NCBI RefSeq assembly: GCF_042648965.1
Contig: NZ_JBHRYJ010000001.1
Span: 1,922,001-1,986,000, forward strand
Source of the DNA: Ferrovibrio xuzhouensis
Lineage (GTDB): Bacteria > Pseudomonadota > Alphaproteobacteria > Ferrovibrionales > Ferrovibrionaceae
Length of the DNA: 64,000 bases
Direction of reading: 5' to 3'
The notes under the pieces were generated by a model, which saw only the letters and a program-made list of their open reading frames with translations, was not told the DNA's origin and made no database searches. A program made the position numbers and the translations under genes. Below are positions 10,695 to 18,736 of this stretch, piece after piece. Each line of letters begins with the position of its first letter. Position 1 is the stretch's first letter.

Positions 10695-12050
10695 ATGTTT
10701 GGTGCATCGCAGTACAGGCGGGCCTTGGACGAAATCGACGCGGTCTGCGCCCGGGTGGCCCGGGGCGACCTCTCCGGACGCATCCTGCATCTCCGGCAAT
10801 ACGGCACGCTGGCACCCACGCTGGCACGGTTCAACCGCATGCTCGACCTGACTGATGCCTATATCCGTGAATCCGGCGCATCGCTGGCCTTCGCGGCGGA
10901 TGGCAAATACTACCGGCCCTTCCTGCCGACCGGCATGGTCGGCCATTTCCGCCAGGGCGCCGTCACCATCAACCGCGCCCGCGAGGCGATGAAGGCCGGC
11001 GCCGAGGAAAGCGCGCGGCTGGAAGGCGAGGTCTCGGGCCTGGTCGGCGCCGCCGCGCGCGGCGACATGAGCGGTCGCCTGCCGCTGGACGGCCGCAGCG
11101 GCTTCATGCGCCAGCTCGCCGAGGGCATCAACGCGCTGGTCGCGCGCACCCACGAGGCCTGCAGCGGGGTGGCCGGCGTGATCGCCGGGCTGGCGCGCGG
11201 CGATCTCGGCCATACCGTCGAAGGCCATTACGAAGGCATCTTCGCCGCGGTGCAGGGCGACGTGAACCGTACCATCGGCACGCTGCGCGACGTGGCGGCC
11301 CGCCTCGGCGACAGCGCCGCCGCGGTGCAGACCGCCGCCGCCGAAATTTCGGAAGGCAGCCGCAATCTCGCCACCCGCACCGAAAGCCAGGCCTCGACGC
11401 TGGAGCAGACCGCGGCAGCGATGCACCAGATCACCGCCACGGTGAAACAGAATGCCGACAACGCCCAGGCCGCCAGCCAGCTCGCCGTCGCTGCCCGCGA
11501 TACCGCCGATCGCGGCGGTTCGGTGGTCGCCGATGCGGTGACGGCCGTGACGCAGATCGAGGAGAGTGCGCGCAGGATTGCCGATATCGTCGGCCTGATC
11601 GACGAGATCGCCTTCCAGACCAACCTGCTGGCGCTGAACGCCAGCGTGGAGGCGGCGCGCGCCGGCGAAGCCGGCAAGGGTTTTGCCGTGGTTGCCCAGG
11701 AAGTGCGTGCACTGGCGCAGCGCTCGGCCAATGCGTCGAAGGACATCAAGGCGCTGATCACCGAATCGAACGCCCAGGTGAAGACCGGCGCCGCCCTGGT
11801 CAACCGCACCGGCGACTCGCTTGGCGAGATCGTCGCGGCAGTGAAAAAGGTTGTCGATATCGTCGCCGAGATTGCGACCGCGAGCGGCGAGCAGGCGCAT
11901 GGCCTCGACGAGGTCAACACCGCCGTCGCCAGCCTCGACGAGATGACCCAACGCAACGGCGCCCTGGTGGAGGAGACCTCGGCCGCGGCCCGGGCGCTGG
12001 CCGACCAGGCCGGCCAGCTCGGCGGCATCGTCGGCTTCTTCCGTCGCTGA
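10695..12050 (+). CDS. Soluble methyl-accepting chemotaxis protein
   Basis: A 451-residue chemoreceptor. The C-terminal coiled-coil hairpin is intact, with tip DEIAFQTNLLALNASVEAAR and AGKGFAVVAQEVRALAQRSA (about 302-345), which contacts CheA/CheW. No transmembrane segment is visible; the N terminus has HAMP-like VARGDLSGRI and the segment DLTDAYIRESGASLAFAADG seen in alphaproteobacterial receptors, followed by another HAMP-like repeat (AARGDMSGRL). No sensor domain is recognisable, so input probably comes from a partner such as the upstream Aer-type PAS protein. GGAGGGGAAGG precedes the ATG at 10695. Confidence 0.93.
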   Translation: MFGASQYRRALDEIDAVCARVARGDLSGRILHLRQYGTLAPTLARFNRMLDLTDAYIRESGASLAFAADGKYYRPFLPTGMVGHFRQGAVTINRAREAMKAGAEESARLEGEVSGLVGAAARGDMSGRLPLDGRSGFMRQLAEGINALVARTHEACSGVAGVIAGLARGDLGHTVEGHYEGIFAAVQGDVNRTIGTLRDVAARLGDSAAAVQTAAAEISEGSRNLATRTESQASTLEQTAAAMHQITATVKQNADNAQAASQLAVAARDTADRGGSVVADAVTAVTQIEESARRIADIVGLIDEIAFQTNLLALNASVEAARAGEAGKGFAVVAQEVRALAQRSANASKDIKALITESNAQVKTGAALVNRTGDSLGEIVAAVKKVVDIVAEIATASGEQAHGLDEVNTAVASLDEMTQRNGALVEETSAAARALADQAGQLGGIVGFFRR

Positions 12051-12063
12051 GCGCCTGTCCGCG

Positions 12064-12537
12064 ATGAACGATGCCCGCGACGTGCTCTGTGCCCGCTGCC
12101 CGGTTCGCGGCCGCGGCTGTCGCAACCAGCTCCTGAATCTCTACGATTACTGGGATGGCAAGCGGCGTGGCCGGGCTTTCCCGGCCCGTGCCGATATCGA
12201 TCCGCTCGAACTTGGCCAGATGCTGCCCAACCTCTTCCTGGTCGATGTGCTGGAGGCTGCGCCGCATTTCCGCTACCGCCTGTCCGGCGGCAATGTCGAC
12301 GAAATCCACGGCCAGAGCCTGACCGGCAAGACGCCGCGCCATATCCGCACGGCAGACGTCGCCGCCGCGGTGGAGCAGCGTTACCGCGAAATCGTCGCCG
12401 CGCGCCAGCCACGCTGTGATCATGTGACGATGCTGGCCGAGGACCATACCTTCTGGCATTACGAATGCCTGCTGCTGCCGCTCTCCGAAGACGGCGAGCG
12501 GATCAACATGCTGCTCGGCGGCATCTACGAGACGTGA
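12064..12537 (+). CDS. PAS_5-type protein with N-terminal cysteine motif, copy 3
   Basis: A 157-residue PAS_5-type protein beginning 13 nt after the chemoreceptor, so probably co-transcribed with it. The PAS_5 core is LYDYWDGKRRGRAFPARADI (about 26-45), followed by LFLVDVLEAAPHFRYRLSGG. Unlike the other copies, it opens with CARCPVRGRGC: Cys9, Cys12, Cys19, a spacing that resembles the N-terminal cysteine clusters of FNR-type regulators (C-x2-C-x6-C). Two further cysteines occur later (RCDHV, YEC). A metal or iron-sulfur role is inference only. Confidence 0.85.
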   Translation: MNDARDVLCARCPVRGRGCRNQLLNLYDYWDGKRRGRAFPARADIDPLELGQMLPNLFLVDVLEAAPHFRYRLSGGNVDEIHGQSLTGKTPRHIRTADVAAAVEQRYREIVAARQPRCDHVTMLAEDHTFWHYECLLLPLSEDGERINMLLGGIYET

Positions 12538-12544
12538 CGGCGCC

Positions 12545-13456
12545 TTACGGCAGGCCGAGACTGGCGAGGAAGCCGTCGACCGCTTCGGTATAGGCGCCGG
12601 GCTCGCCCAGCCGGTGATTGATGTCGTGGTGGGTCATCTCGACCGGCAGCAGGCTGACGCGGCCGCCGAGCGCCGCGGCCTTGGCGGCAAAGGCCTTGGC
12701 CGGTGGGCAGGAATCGGTCCGCCGCGTCGAGCAGACCAGCAGCATCGGCGCCGGCGCCGCGGTCAGGTGATAGAGCGGCGAGGCCTGGCGCCAGTAGCTC
12801 GCCTTGTCACCGAACACGCGATTGTAGAAGCGCAGATGGGTCCGCTGCATGATCTCGACGACATCCAGCGCCGCGGAATCGAGCGACACGGTGCCCAGCC
12901 AGGGCTTTGCGCCCTGGCGTTTCGCGAATCCCGCATCGGCGGCGAGAAACGCCACCAGATGGGCACCGGCGGAGTGGCCGACCAGCAGGATGCGGGCGGG
13001 ATCGCCGCCCCAGCCGGCGGCGCGGGCCTGCACGGCGGCCAGCGCATGGCCGACATCGGCGGCCTGGGTCACCGGATCGGCCTCGCGCAGCAGGCGGTAA
13101 TTCACCGAGACGAAGATCATGCCGCGGCCGACCCAATGCGCCATCTTGGCGCCGGCGACACCGGCCGAGGCCTTGTCGCCGAGCGCCCAGAAGCCGCCAT
13201 GCACCATCACGATCACCGGCATCACGATCGCTGGCGCATGATCGGCATGAGCGGGGATATAGACATCCATATGCTGGGCGCGGGCCTCGCCATAGGCCAG
13301 GTCGCGCAGGATGCGCGTGCCCGGCGGCGGCGGCGGGTCGGGCGCCGCTTCGGCCGGCCCGTCATCCAGCGGATCGTGCAGGCCCGGCGCCGCCAGCACC
13401 GGCGCGGCAGCGAGCAGCAGGACGGACAGGAAAGTCAGGTGCAGGAGCGGACGCAT
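12545..13456 (-). CDS. Secreted alpha/beta hydrolase (esterase-like)
   Basis: A 303-residue serine hydrolase with an N-terminal signal peptide (to about 23, LAAPG) and a proline-rich linker (about 38-46). Oxyanion motif VMVHGGFW (83-90), nucleophile elbow VGHSAGAH with Ser162, and a late His cluster MTHHDINH (about 274-281). The fold matches the HGG carboxylesterase / kynurenine-formamidase-like group; substrate unknown. I chose the ATG at 13456 because it starts a clean signal peptide; the in-frame extension to 13657 is not protein-like. Convergent with the preceding PAS_5 gene. Confidence 0.87.
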   Translation of the reverse strand: MRPLLHLTFLSVLLLAAAPVLAAPGLHDPLDDGPAEAAPDPPPPPGTRILRDLAYGEARAQHMDVYIPAHADHAPAIVMPVIVMVHGGFWALGDKASAGVAGAKMAHWVGRGMIFVSVNYRLLREADPVTQAADVGHALAAVQARAAGWGGDPARILLVGHSAGAHLVAFLAADAGFAKRQGAKPWLGTVSLDSAALDVVEIMQRTHLRFYNRVFGDKASYWRQASPLYHLTAAPAPMLLVCSTRRTDSCPPAKAFAAKAAALGGRVSLLPVEMTHHDINHRLGEPGAYTEAVDGFLASLGLP

Positions 13457-13677
13457 CCGGTGACACTCTCGGACAGAAGACTGCCAAGTATACGGCGGAA
13501 GACGGCCGATCCTGCGCGCGCGTTGTCGCAGGCCCCGTTGTAACAGGCCGCAGCATTCCCGTGACATTGCCCTGACCTCGCCGTGACAAGGCCGCCGCGC
13601 GCGATGCGCCGCGCCAGATCGCTCCTCATATGGCTGGTGCCGTCTTTTTTTCAGCACCCGCCTGCCAGGGGTCCGTC

Positions 13678-14973
13678 ATGCAGCCTTCGCCACCGCCGCC
13701 GTTGCCTGTGCCGTCGCCTGCAGCCGTGCCGCCCTCGTCATCCCGGCGGCCCAAGGGACAAAGACTGGCGCATCTCGACGGCCTGCGCGGCTGGGCGGCG
13801 CTGTTCGTGGTGTTCCACCACCTGCTGCTGACCTTCGCGCCGGCCTTCGACGATCACAGCAGCCCGGCGGCGCCGCTGTTCGCACCGTTTTCCTTTCTCA
13901 CCGACGGGCCGCTGGCGGTCGGCATCTTCTTCGTGCTGTCCGGCATCGTGCTCGCCGTCGCCGTCGATGCCGCCGTCGACCGCGCGCCGGGCTGGCGCGG
14001 CCGGGCGGGCTTTGCCGGCCTGGTGGTGAAACGCTGGCTGCGGCTGGCGCTGCCGATCCTCGCCGCCGGCCTGGTCGTGCTGGCGCTATTCGCCATGGGC
14101 CTCGACCTCAACGCGCCGCTCGGCTGGAGCGTGGCGTCCGGCTGGATGCGCGATTTCTTCCCCGCCGGCTACCGGCCCGACCTCTGGGGCGTGCTGCGCG
14201 AGGCGACGCTCGGCGCCTTCATCGGGCCACAGACGCCGCTGCATGATCCGGTGCTGTGGACCATCCGCATCGAATTCCCCGGCTCGCTGCTGGTCTTCGC
14301 GCTCAAGCTGCTGGTGCCGCGCGGCCGGCCGGCGGCGCTGGCGGCCTTCGCGCTGGCCGTCGTGCTGCTGGTGCAGCCGTTCTGGATCTTCAATTACTGT
14401 GCGCTGTTCGCCATCGGTGTCGGCTTCCGCGAGATCGCCCGCAGCGAAAGCCGCGCCGCGTGGTTTCCGCACTGGCACGAGCCGCTCGGCCTGTCGCTGA
14501 TCCTCGCCGGCGCGGTGCTGTTCCCGGTGCTTGATGTCGATACCGGCGGCACGCTGCAGCGCTTGGGCGAGACCGACGCCAGCGGCCTGCATCTGATGCC
14601 GGGCATGCTGCGCGCCACGCTGGTGGTGGCCGGTGTCATGCTGTCGCCGGGCATCCAGCGGCTGCTGTCGAACGCGGTGTCGGATTTCCTCGGGCGGATT
14701 TCGTTTGGCATCTACCTGCTGCATGCGCCGGTGCTGTGGTCGCTGGGCGGGCTGACCTTCCTGCCGCTGGAGACCCGCTTCGGCACTCTGCCGGCGGCGT
14801 TGAGCGCCAGCCTCGCCGTGGTCGCCGTCGCCTGCCTCGCCGCGCTCGCCTTCCACCGCCTGGTGGAGCAGCCGGCGATGTGGCTGGCCGGCCGTGCCGG
14901 GCGGCTGGTGGCCAGTCTGGGCGGCGCGGGGCAGCGCGCATCGGCAGAGGAATATCGCGATAAACCGGCATAA
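13678..14973 (+). CDS. Acyltransferase family 3 membrane protein (OafA/YrhL-like)
   Basis: A 431-residue polytopic membrane protein with about ten hydrophobic segments. The acyltransferase-3 signature is at the N terminus: LDGLRGWAALFVVFHHLL, with the conserved Arg and paired His. Members transfer acetyl or other acyl groups to surface glycans, antibiotics or lipids. There is no C-terminal SGNH domain. A proline-rich cytosolic head (about 1-25) precedes the first helix. I chose the ATG at 13678 (AGGGG upstream); an in-frame ATG at 13630 would add 16 residues. The glycan target is not evident; no polysaccharide cluster is adjacent. Confidence 0.88.
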   Translation: MQPSPPPPLPVPSPAAVPPSSSRRPKGQRLAHLDGLRGWAALFVVFHHLLLTFAPAFDDHSSPAAPLFAPFSFLTDGPLAVGIFFVLSGIVLAVAVDAAVDRAPGWRGRAGFAGLVVKRWLRLALPILAAGLVVLALFAMGLDLNAPLGWSVASGWMRDFFPAGYRPDLWGVLREATLGAFIGPQTPLHDPVLWTIRIEFPGSLLVFALKLLVPRGRPAALAAFALAVVLLVQPFWIFNYCALFAIGVGFREIARSESRAAWFPHWHEPLGLSLILAGAVLFPVLDVDTGGTLQRLGETDASGLHLMPGMLRATLVVAGVMLSPGIQRLLSNAVSDFLGRISFGIYLLHAPVLWSLGGLTFLPLETRFGTLPAALSASLAVVAVACLAALAFHRLVEQPAMWLAGRAGRLVASLGGAGQRASAEEYRDKPA

Positions 14974-15110
14974 TCCGGCCGGTAACCCGGAAGATTACCG
15001 CCTCGTCATATCCATCCGGAGGCGGATGCCCTATGATGGCGGCTTCCCCATGTGGCTCCGCCTGACGGTTTTGCGGCTCCATATTTCCCGCACCGACCGA
15101 TGAGGATGGC

Positions 15111-15362
15111 ATGGCCAGTCACGGAATTACCGCCGAAGAGGCGAAGCGCCGCGCCGAGATGCGCTTCCAGAAAAACGCCCAGCGCGAGAACGAGATCCGC
15201 GCGGCCGCCGAGAGCGAACGGGCCCGCAGCATTGCCGAGACGGCCAAGATCGAAAAGCTGCGCAGCCTGCGGCTGGCCAAGGAAGCGCAGGACCGCGCCA
15301 CGCCCGCACCTGCGCCCGTGCGCAAGCCGGCCGCGAAGAAGGTGGCTGCCGCAGTTTCCTGA
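15111..15362 (+). CDS. Small charged helical protein of unknown function
   Basis: An 83-residue protein almost wholly alpha-helical and highly charged, rich in Ala, Glu, Lys and Arg, with a basic Pro-Ala-Lys tail (VRKPAAKKVAAAVS). No cysteines, signal peptide or membrane segment. GAGGATGGC precedes the ATG at 15111. It stands alone between a membrane acyltransferase and the convergent methionine synthase gene. Its composition suggests nucleic-acid or ribosome association, but I do not recognise the family with confidence. Confidence 0.75.
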   Translation: MASHGITAEEAKRRAEMRFQKNAQRENEIRAAAESERARSIAETAKIEKLRSLRLAKEAQDRATPAPAPVRKPAAKKVAAAVS

Positions 15363-15386
15363 GGCCGCAGCAAGCCTGCGCGGCCG

Positions 15387-16409
15387 TCAGCCCCAGCGTT
15401 CGCGGGCGAGCTTGGCGCCGGCGCCGAGCGCATTCAGCTTGGCGATCGCCAGTTCGCGGTCGAGCGGCGCCAGCCCGCAGTTGGTGCAGGCAATGATGTT
15501 TTCCTTCGGCACGTATTTCATCGCCAGTCCGATGGTGTCGGCGACCTGTTCCGGCGTCTCGACCTGATCGGTGGCGACGTCGATCACGCCGACCATGACC
15601 TGCTTGCCGTCGAGCAGCTTCATCAGGTCGGGCGGCACGCGGCTGTTGCGGCATTCCAGCGAGACCTGGTCGATGCGGCTTTTCGCCAGCGCCGGGAAGA
15701 AATCCTCATACTGCCGCCATTCGCTGCCGAGTGACTCTTTCCAGTCGATATTGGCCTTGATGCCGTAGCCGTAGCAGATATGCACGGCCGTCGTGCAGGT
15801 CAGGCCGTCGATGGCGCGATGCAGCGCCTCGATGCCCCAGCTGGCGGCCTCTTTGGTATAGGCGTTGAAGGCCGGCTCGTCGAACTGCACGATGTCGATG
15901 CCGTCGGCCTGGAGCGCGCGGGCCTCCTGGTTCAGCAGGTCGGCAAAGGCCATCGCCATCTTGATGCGGTCGCCGTAATGGGCATCGGCGATGGTATCGA
16001 TGATGGTCATCGGGCCGGGCAGGGTGAACTTGGTGCGGCGCTTTGTATGGCCGCGCAGCAGCTTCGCTTCGGTCGCATGGGCGCGGCCCTTCATCTTCAG
16101 GGCGCCGACGACTTTCGGCACCATCGCCTTGTAGCGGTCGGCGCGGATGCCCATCTCGACCTTGTGCTCGAAGTCGATGCCGTCGACGAATTCGAGGAAG
16201 CCGTGCACGAAATGCTGCCGGCTTTGTTCGCCATCGCCGATGGTGTCCAGCCCGGCATCTTCCTGCTGCTTGATCCACAACAGCGTGGCATCGCGCTTGG
16301 CCAGTTCGAGCTCCTGGCCCATGGCCTTCCACAGCGGCCACAGCTTGTGGGTCTCGGACAGCCAGAACGGCTTCGGCAGGCTGCCGGCAACGGCGGCGGG
16401 GAACAGCAT
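15387..16409 (-). CDS. MetE C-terminal-type methionine synthase (MesD-like)
   Basis: A 340-residue single-domain protein related to the catalytic C-terminal half of cobalamin-independent methionine synthase. The zinc/thiol ligand set is present: His210 and Cys212 (AVHICYGYG), Glu252 (SLECRNS) and Cys311 (ACTNCGLAP). The N-terminal MetE half that binds polyglutamyl folate is absent. AGSLPKPFWL, GDGEQSRQHFVHGFLEF and QFDEPAFN resemble the MesD group of folate-independent core methionine synthases, which in Acinetobacter needs a partner, MesX (DUF1852). No MesX-like gene is in the window. AGGAAATC lies before the ATG at 16409. Methyl donor unknown. Confidence 0.85.
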   Translation of the reverse strand: MLFPAAVAGSLPKPFWLSETHKLWPLWKAMGQELELAKRDATLLWIKQQEDAGLDTIGDGEQSRQHFVHGFLEFVDGIDFEHKVEMGIRADRYKAMVPKVVGALKMKGRAHATEAKLLRGHTKRRTKFTLPGPMTIIDTIADAHYGDRIKMAMAFADLLNQEARALQADGIDIVQFDEPAFNAYTKEAASWGIEALHRAIDGLTCTTAVHICYGYGIKANIDWKESLGSEWRQYEDFFPALAKSRIDQVSLECRNSRVPPDLMKLLDGKQVMVGVIDVATDQVETPEQVADTIGLAMKYVPKENIIACTNCGLAPLDRELAIAKLNALGAGAKLARERWG

Positions 16410-16607
16410 GGCGATTTCCTCCCGGATACTTTAACGGAGACTGGACGTGACGGCGCTGGCGCGATGCGCCGGGCCGGGACAATAGCGCATGCCGGTGCGG
16501 TCTATCCAGCGCCCGCGGCCGGAAACGGCAGGGCGGGCCGTTTGTGCGCCGCCGGTCGATGGTCGCAATGCAGCATGATCGCGCCGGCCTTCGGAACGGG
16601 CCGGCCT

Positions 16608-17108
16608 TCAGAGTACGATGCTGCCATCGGCCCGGCGATAGAGCGTGGCGCTGAGGATCACGTCGACAGTGCGGCCGTCATGGGCGAGCGGCAGGCTGAG
16701 GCGTTCGAGCCGGATGATGCCCGGCTGCGGCGTGATGTTGGGCGTGCCGCTGCGATAGTCGGGCTGGCAGCTTTCGCAGACCCGCACCATGGCGAGATAG
16801 AGCGGATGCCAGTCGCGCTTGCCCTCGAGGTCGCTGAGATAGCGGCCGACCTGCGCGATGCCGGCATCGGCGCCGGACTGGCGGATCGAGCGCGAGATCA
16901 TGCGGAAGCGGAAACGCCAGGGGTCGCGTTCGACATCCAGCATCCAGACATGCGGCATCACCGCCGGGCAGCGTTCGGCGAGGTCGAGCGCCACCATGCT
17001 GTTGCGATGGGGCAGCGCGCCGCCACGGCGGGCGGATTGCGCCTCCCAGTAGCCGAGCAGATCGCGCAGCTCGGCGCTCATGGCGTTTCTGATGGTGTCG
17101 TCCAGCAC
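16608..17108 (-). CDS. PAS_5-type small protein, copy 4
   Basis: A 166-residue diverged PAS_5 family member: LRDLLGYWEAQSARRGGALP (about 15-34), HVWMLDVERDPWRFRFRMIS (about 53-72), closing strand RLSLPLAHDGRTVDVILSAT. It carries VCESCQPDY, a CxxC pair not shared with the tandem copies. No output domain. It is monocistronic on the minus strand, between the MFS gene and the methionine synthase gene. Function unknown. Confidence 0.8.
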   Translation of the reverse strand: MLDDTIRNAMSAELRDLLGYWEAQSARRGGALPHRNSMVALDLAERCPAVMPHVWMLDVERDPWRFRFRMISRSIRQSGADAGIAQVGRYLSDLEGKRDWHPLYLAMVRVCESCQPDYRSGTPNITPQPGIIRLERLSLPLAHDGRTVDVILSATLYRRADGSIVL

Positions 17109-17225
17109 GCGACAATCACCCTGTGGCGAATCAACGATGCCAGTGTGCCACAGCAGGCGGCAGGACAGAACCCGCCCAGGAAAGCGGCCCGGAAAAGCGG
17201 TTATGCGCGTATTCGGCGTGCCGGT

Positions 17226-17295
17226 TTCAGTGCCCCAGCTTCAGTGCCCCAGCTTCAGTGGGCCAGACTCAGTGGGCCAGACTCAGTGAGCAGGT
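17226..17295. repeat. Five imperfect 14-bp tandem repeats over the MFS stop codon
   Basis: Consecutive 14-mers: TTCAGTGCCCCAGC twice, TTCAGTGGGCCAGA, CTCAGTGGGCCAGA and a degenerate fifth copy. The last copy overlaps the stop codon of the minus-strand MFS gene (17283-17285). Replication slippage is the simple explanation. Confidence 0.85.
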
Positions 17296-18551
17296 GCCGG
17301 CGTCGTGACCGCGGCCTGGGCGGCCAGCACGCGCGCGGTCGGCCGGTCGTTCATGAACACCTGCATGATGCCGGCGGCGAAGCCGACGCCGGCGGCCAGC
17401 TGCCAGGCCAGGGTATACGAGCCGAGCAGGTCATAGATCACGCCGCCGCCCCAGGCGCCGAGGAAGCTGCCGAGCTGGTGGCTGAAAAACGCGATGCCGG
17501 TCAAGGTGGCCAGGTAGCGGATGCCGAAGATCTGCGCCACCAGTCCGTTGACCAGCGGGATGACGCCGAGCCACAGCGTGCCCATGATGGCGGCGAAGAT
17601 CAGTGTCGAGGCCTGGCCGACCGGCAGGGCGAAATAGGCGGCGATCGCCACCGAGCGGATCATGTAGACGAGGCCGAGCAGGTAATGCTTCGGGTAGCGG
17701 TCGCCGAGCCAGCCGAACAGCCAGGAACCGAGGATGTTGAAGGCGCCGATCACCGCCAGCGCCTGGGCGCCGACCATCGGGCTGACGCCGCAATCGGCCA
17801 GGAAGGTCGGCAGATGGGTGGTCAGGAAGACGAGCTGCAGGCCGCAGACGAAAAAGGCGCTGGCCATGACGATATAGCCGCCATGGCGGCTCGCCTCGAT
17901 CAGGGTCGAACGCATGGTCTCGCCGGTATCACGCAGCGACTCGATCGGTACGCTGTCGGCGCGGCCGCCCATGAAGGCGGCGGGCAGCATCACGGCGGCG
18001 AGCGCGACGAAGGCGAAGATCGCCATCTGCCAGCCCTGCGTCTGGATGATCTCCTGGGCCAGCGGCGCGGCAAAGAAGGTGCCGATCGAGCCGGCGGCCG
18101 AGACCAGCCCGAAGGCGAGACTGCGGCGTTCCGGCCGCACCACGCGGGCGGCGACCTTGGCGGCGACACCTGATGTCGAGCAGGACAGCGCCAGGCCGAT
18201 CATCACCCCGGCGCCCAGCGTCAGCATCAGGGTGCTGGTGGCAAAGGCGGTAACGACAAGGCCGGCGGCATAGATGGCGCCGCCGGCGACCGCGATCCAG
18301 CGGGTGCCGTAACGGTCGACCAGCGCGCCGGCGACCGGCTGGCTGAAGCCCCAGACGATATTCTGCACCGCCAGCGCGAAGGCATAGTCGGCCGCCGTGA
18401 TCCCGAGGTCATGGGTCACCGGCTGCATGAACAGGCCGAGGCTCTGGCGCATGCCCATGGCCAGCGACAGCATGATGGCGGCGCCGGCGAGGATCGACAC
18501 GCTCTGCATCCGGCTGAGCGACGGGTGGTGGAAAGCGGCTGGGGCGGTCAT
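17283..18551 (-). CDS. Major facilitator superfamily transporter
   Basis: A 422-residue inner-membrane protein with about 12 hydrophobic segments in two halves. LGLFMQPVTHDLGITAADYA after helix 1 and the GALVDRYGTRWIAVAGGAIY loop (motif A region) are typical of the OxlT/monocarboxylate-like MFS group; the second half repeats a GWLGDRYPKHYLLG motif. Substrate unknown; an organic anion is plausible by family. I chose the ATG at 18551 (MTAPAAF) over the in-frame 18659 because the added stretch is unlike coding sequence. It is divergent from the M20 amidohydrolase, so uptake of that enzyme's amide substrate is possible (inference). Confidence 0.9.
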   Translation of the reverse strand: MTAPAAFHHPSLSRMQSVSILAGAAIMLSLAMGMRQSLGLFMQPVTHDLGITAADYAFALAVQNIVWGFSQPVAGALVDRYGTRWIAVAGGAIYAAGLVVTAFATSTLMLTLGAGVMIGLALSCSTSGVAAKVAARVVRPERRSLAFGLVSAAGSIGTFFAAPLAQEIIQTQGWQMAIFAFVALAAVMLPAAFMGGRADSVPIESLRDTGETMRSTLIEASRHGGYIVMASAFFVCGLQLVFLTTHLPTFLADCGVSPMVGAQALAVIGAFNILGSWLFGWLGDRYPKHYLLGLVYMIRSVAIAAYFALPVGQASTLIFAAIMGTLWLGVIPLVNGLVAQIFGIRYLATLTGIAFFSHQLGSFLGAWGGGVIYDLLGSYTLAWQLAAGVGFAAGIMQVFMNDRPTARVLAAQAAVTTPAPAH

Positions 18552-18736
18552 GGCGGGGATCTCGGGCAGTTTATGATTATGGCGGGATGATGGAGCGCCG
18601 TCGAAGCCAAGTCCAGAGGACATCTTTCTGGTCAAGGCGGGAAAATTGTACCGGTGCATTCACGGCCGGCCTTGCCAGATGTGCGGTGGAGTGCTGTCCT
18701 TGCGGCAAGCCCCCTCCTGCAGACGAGCTGTTCCCC

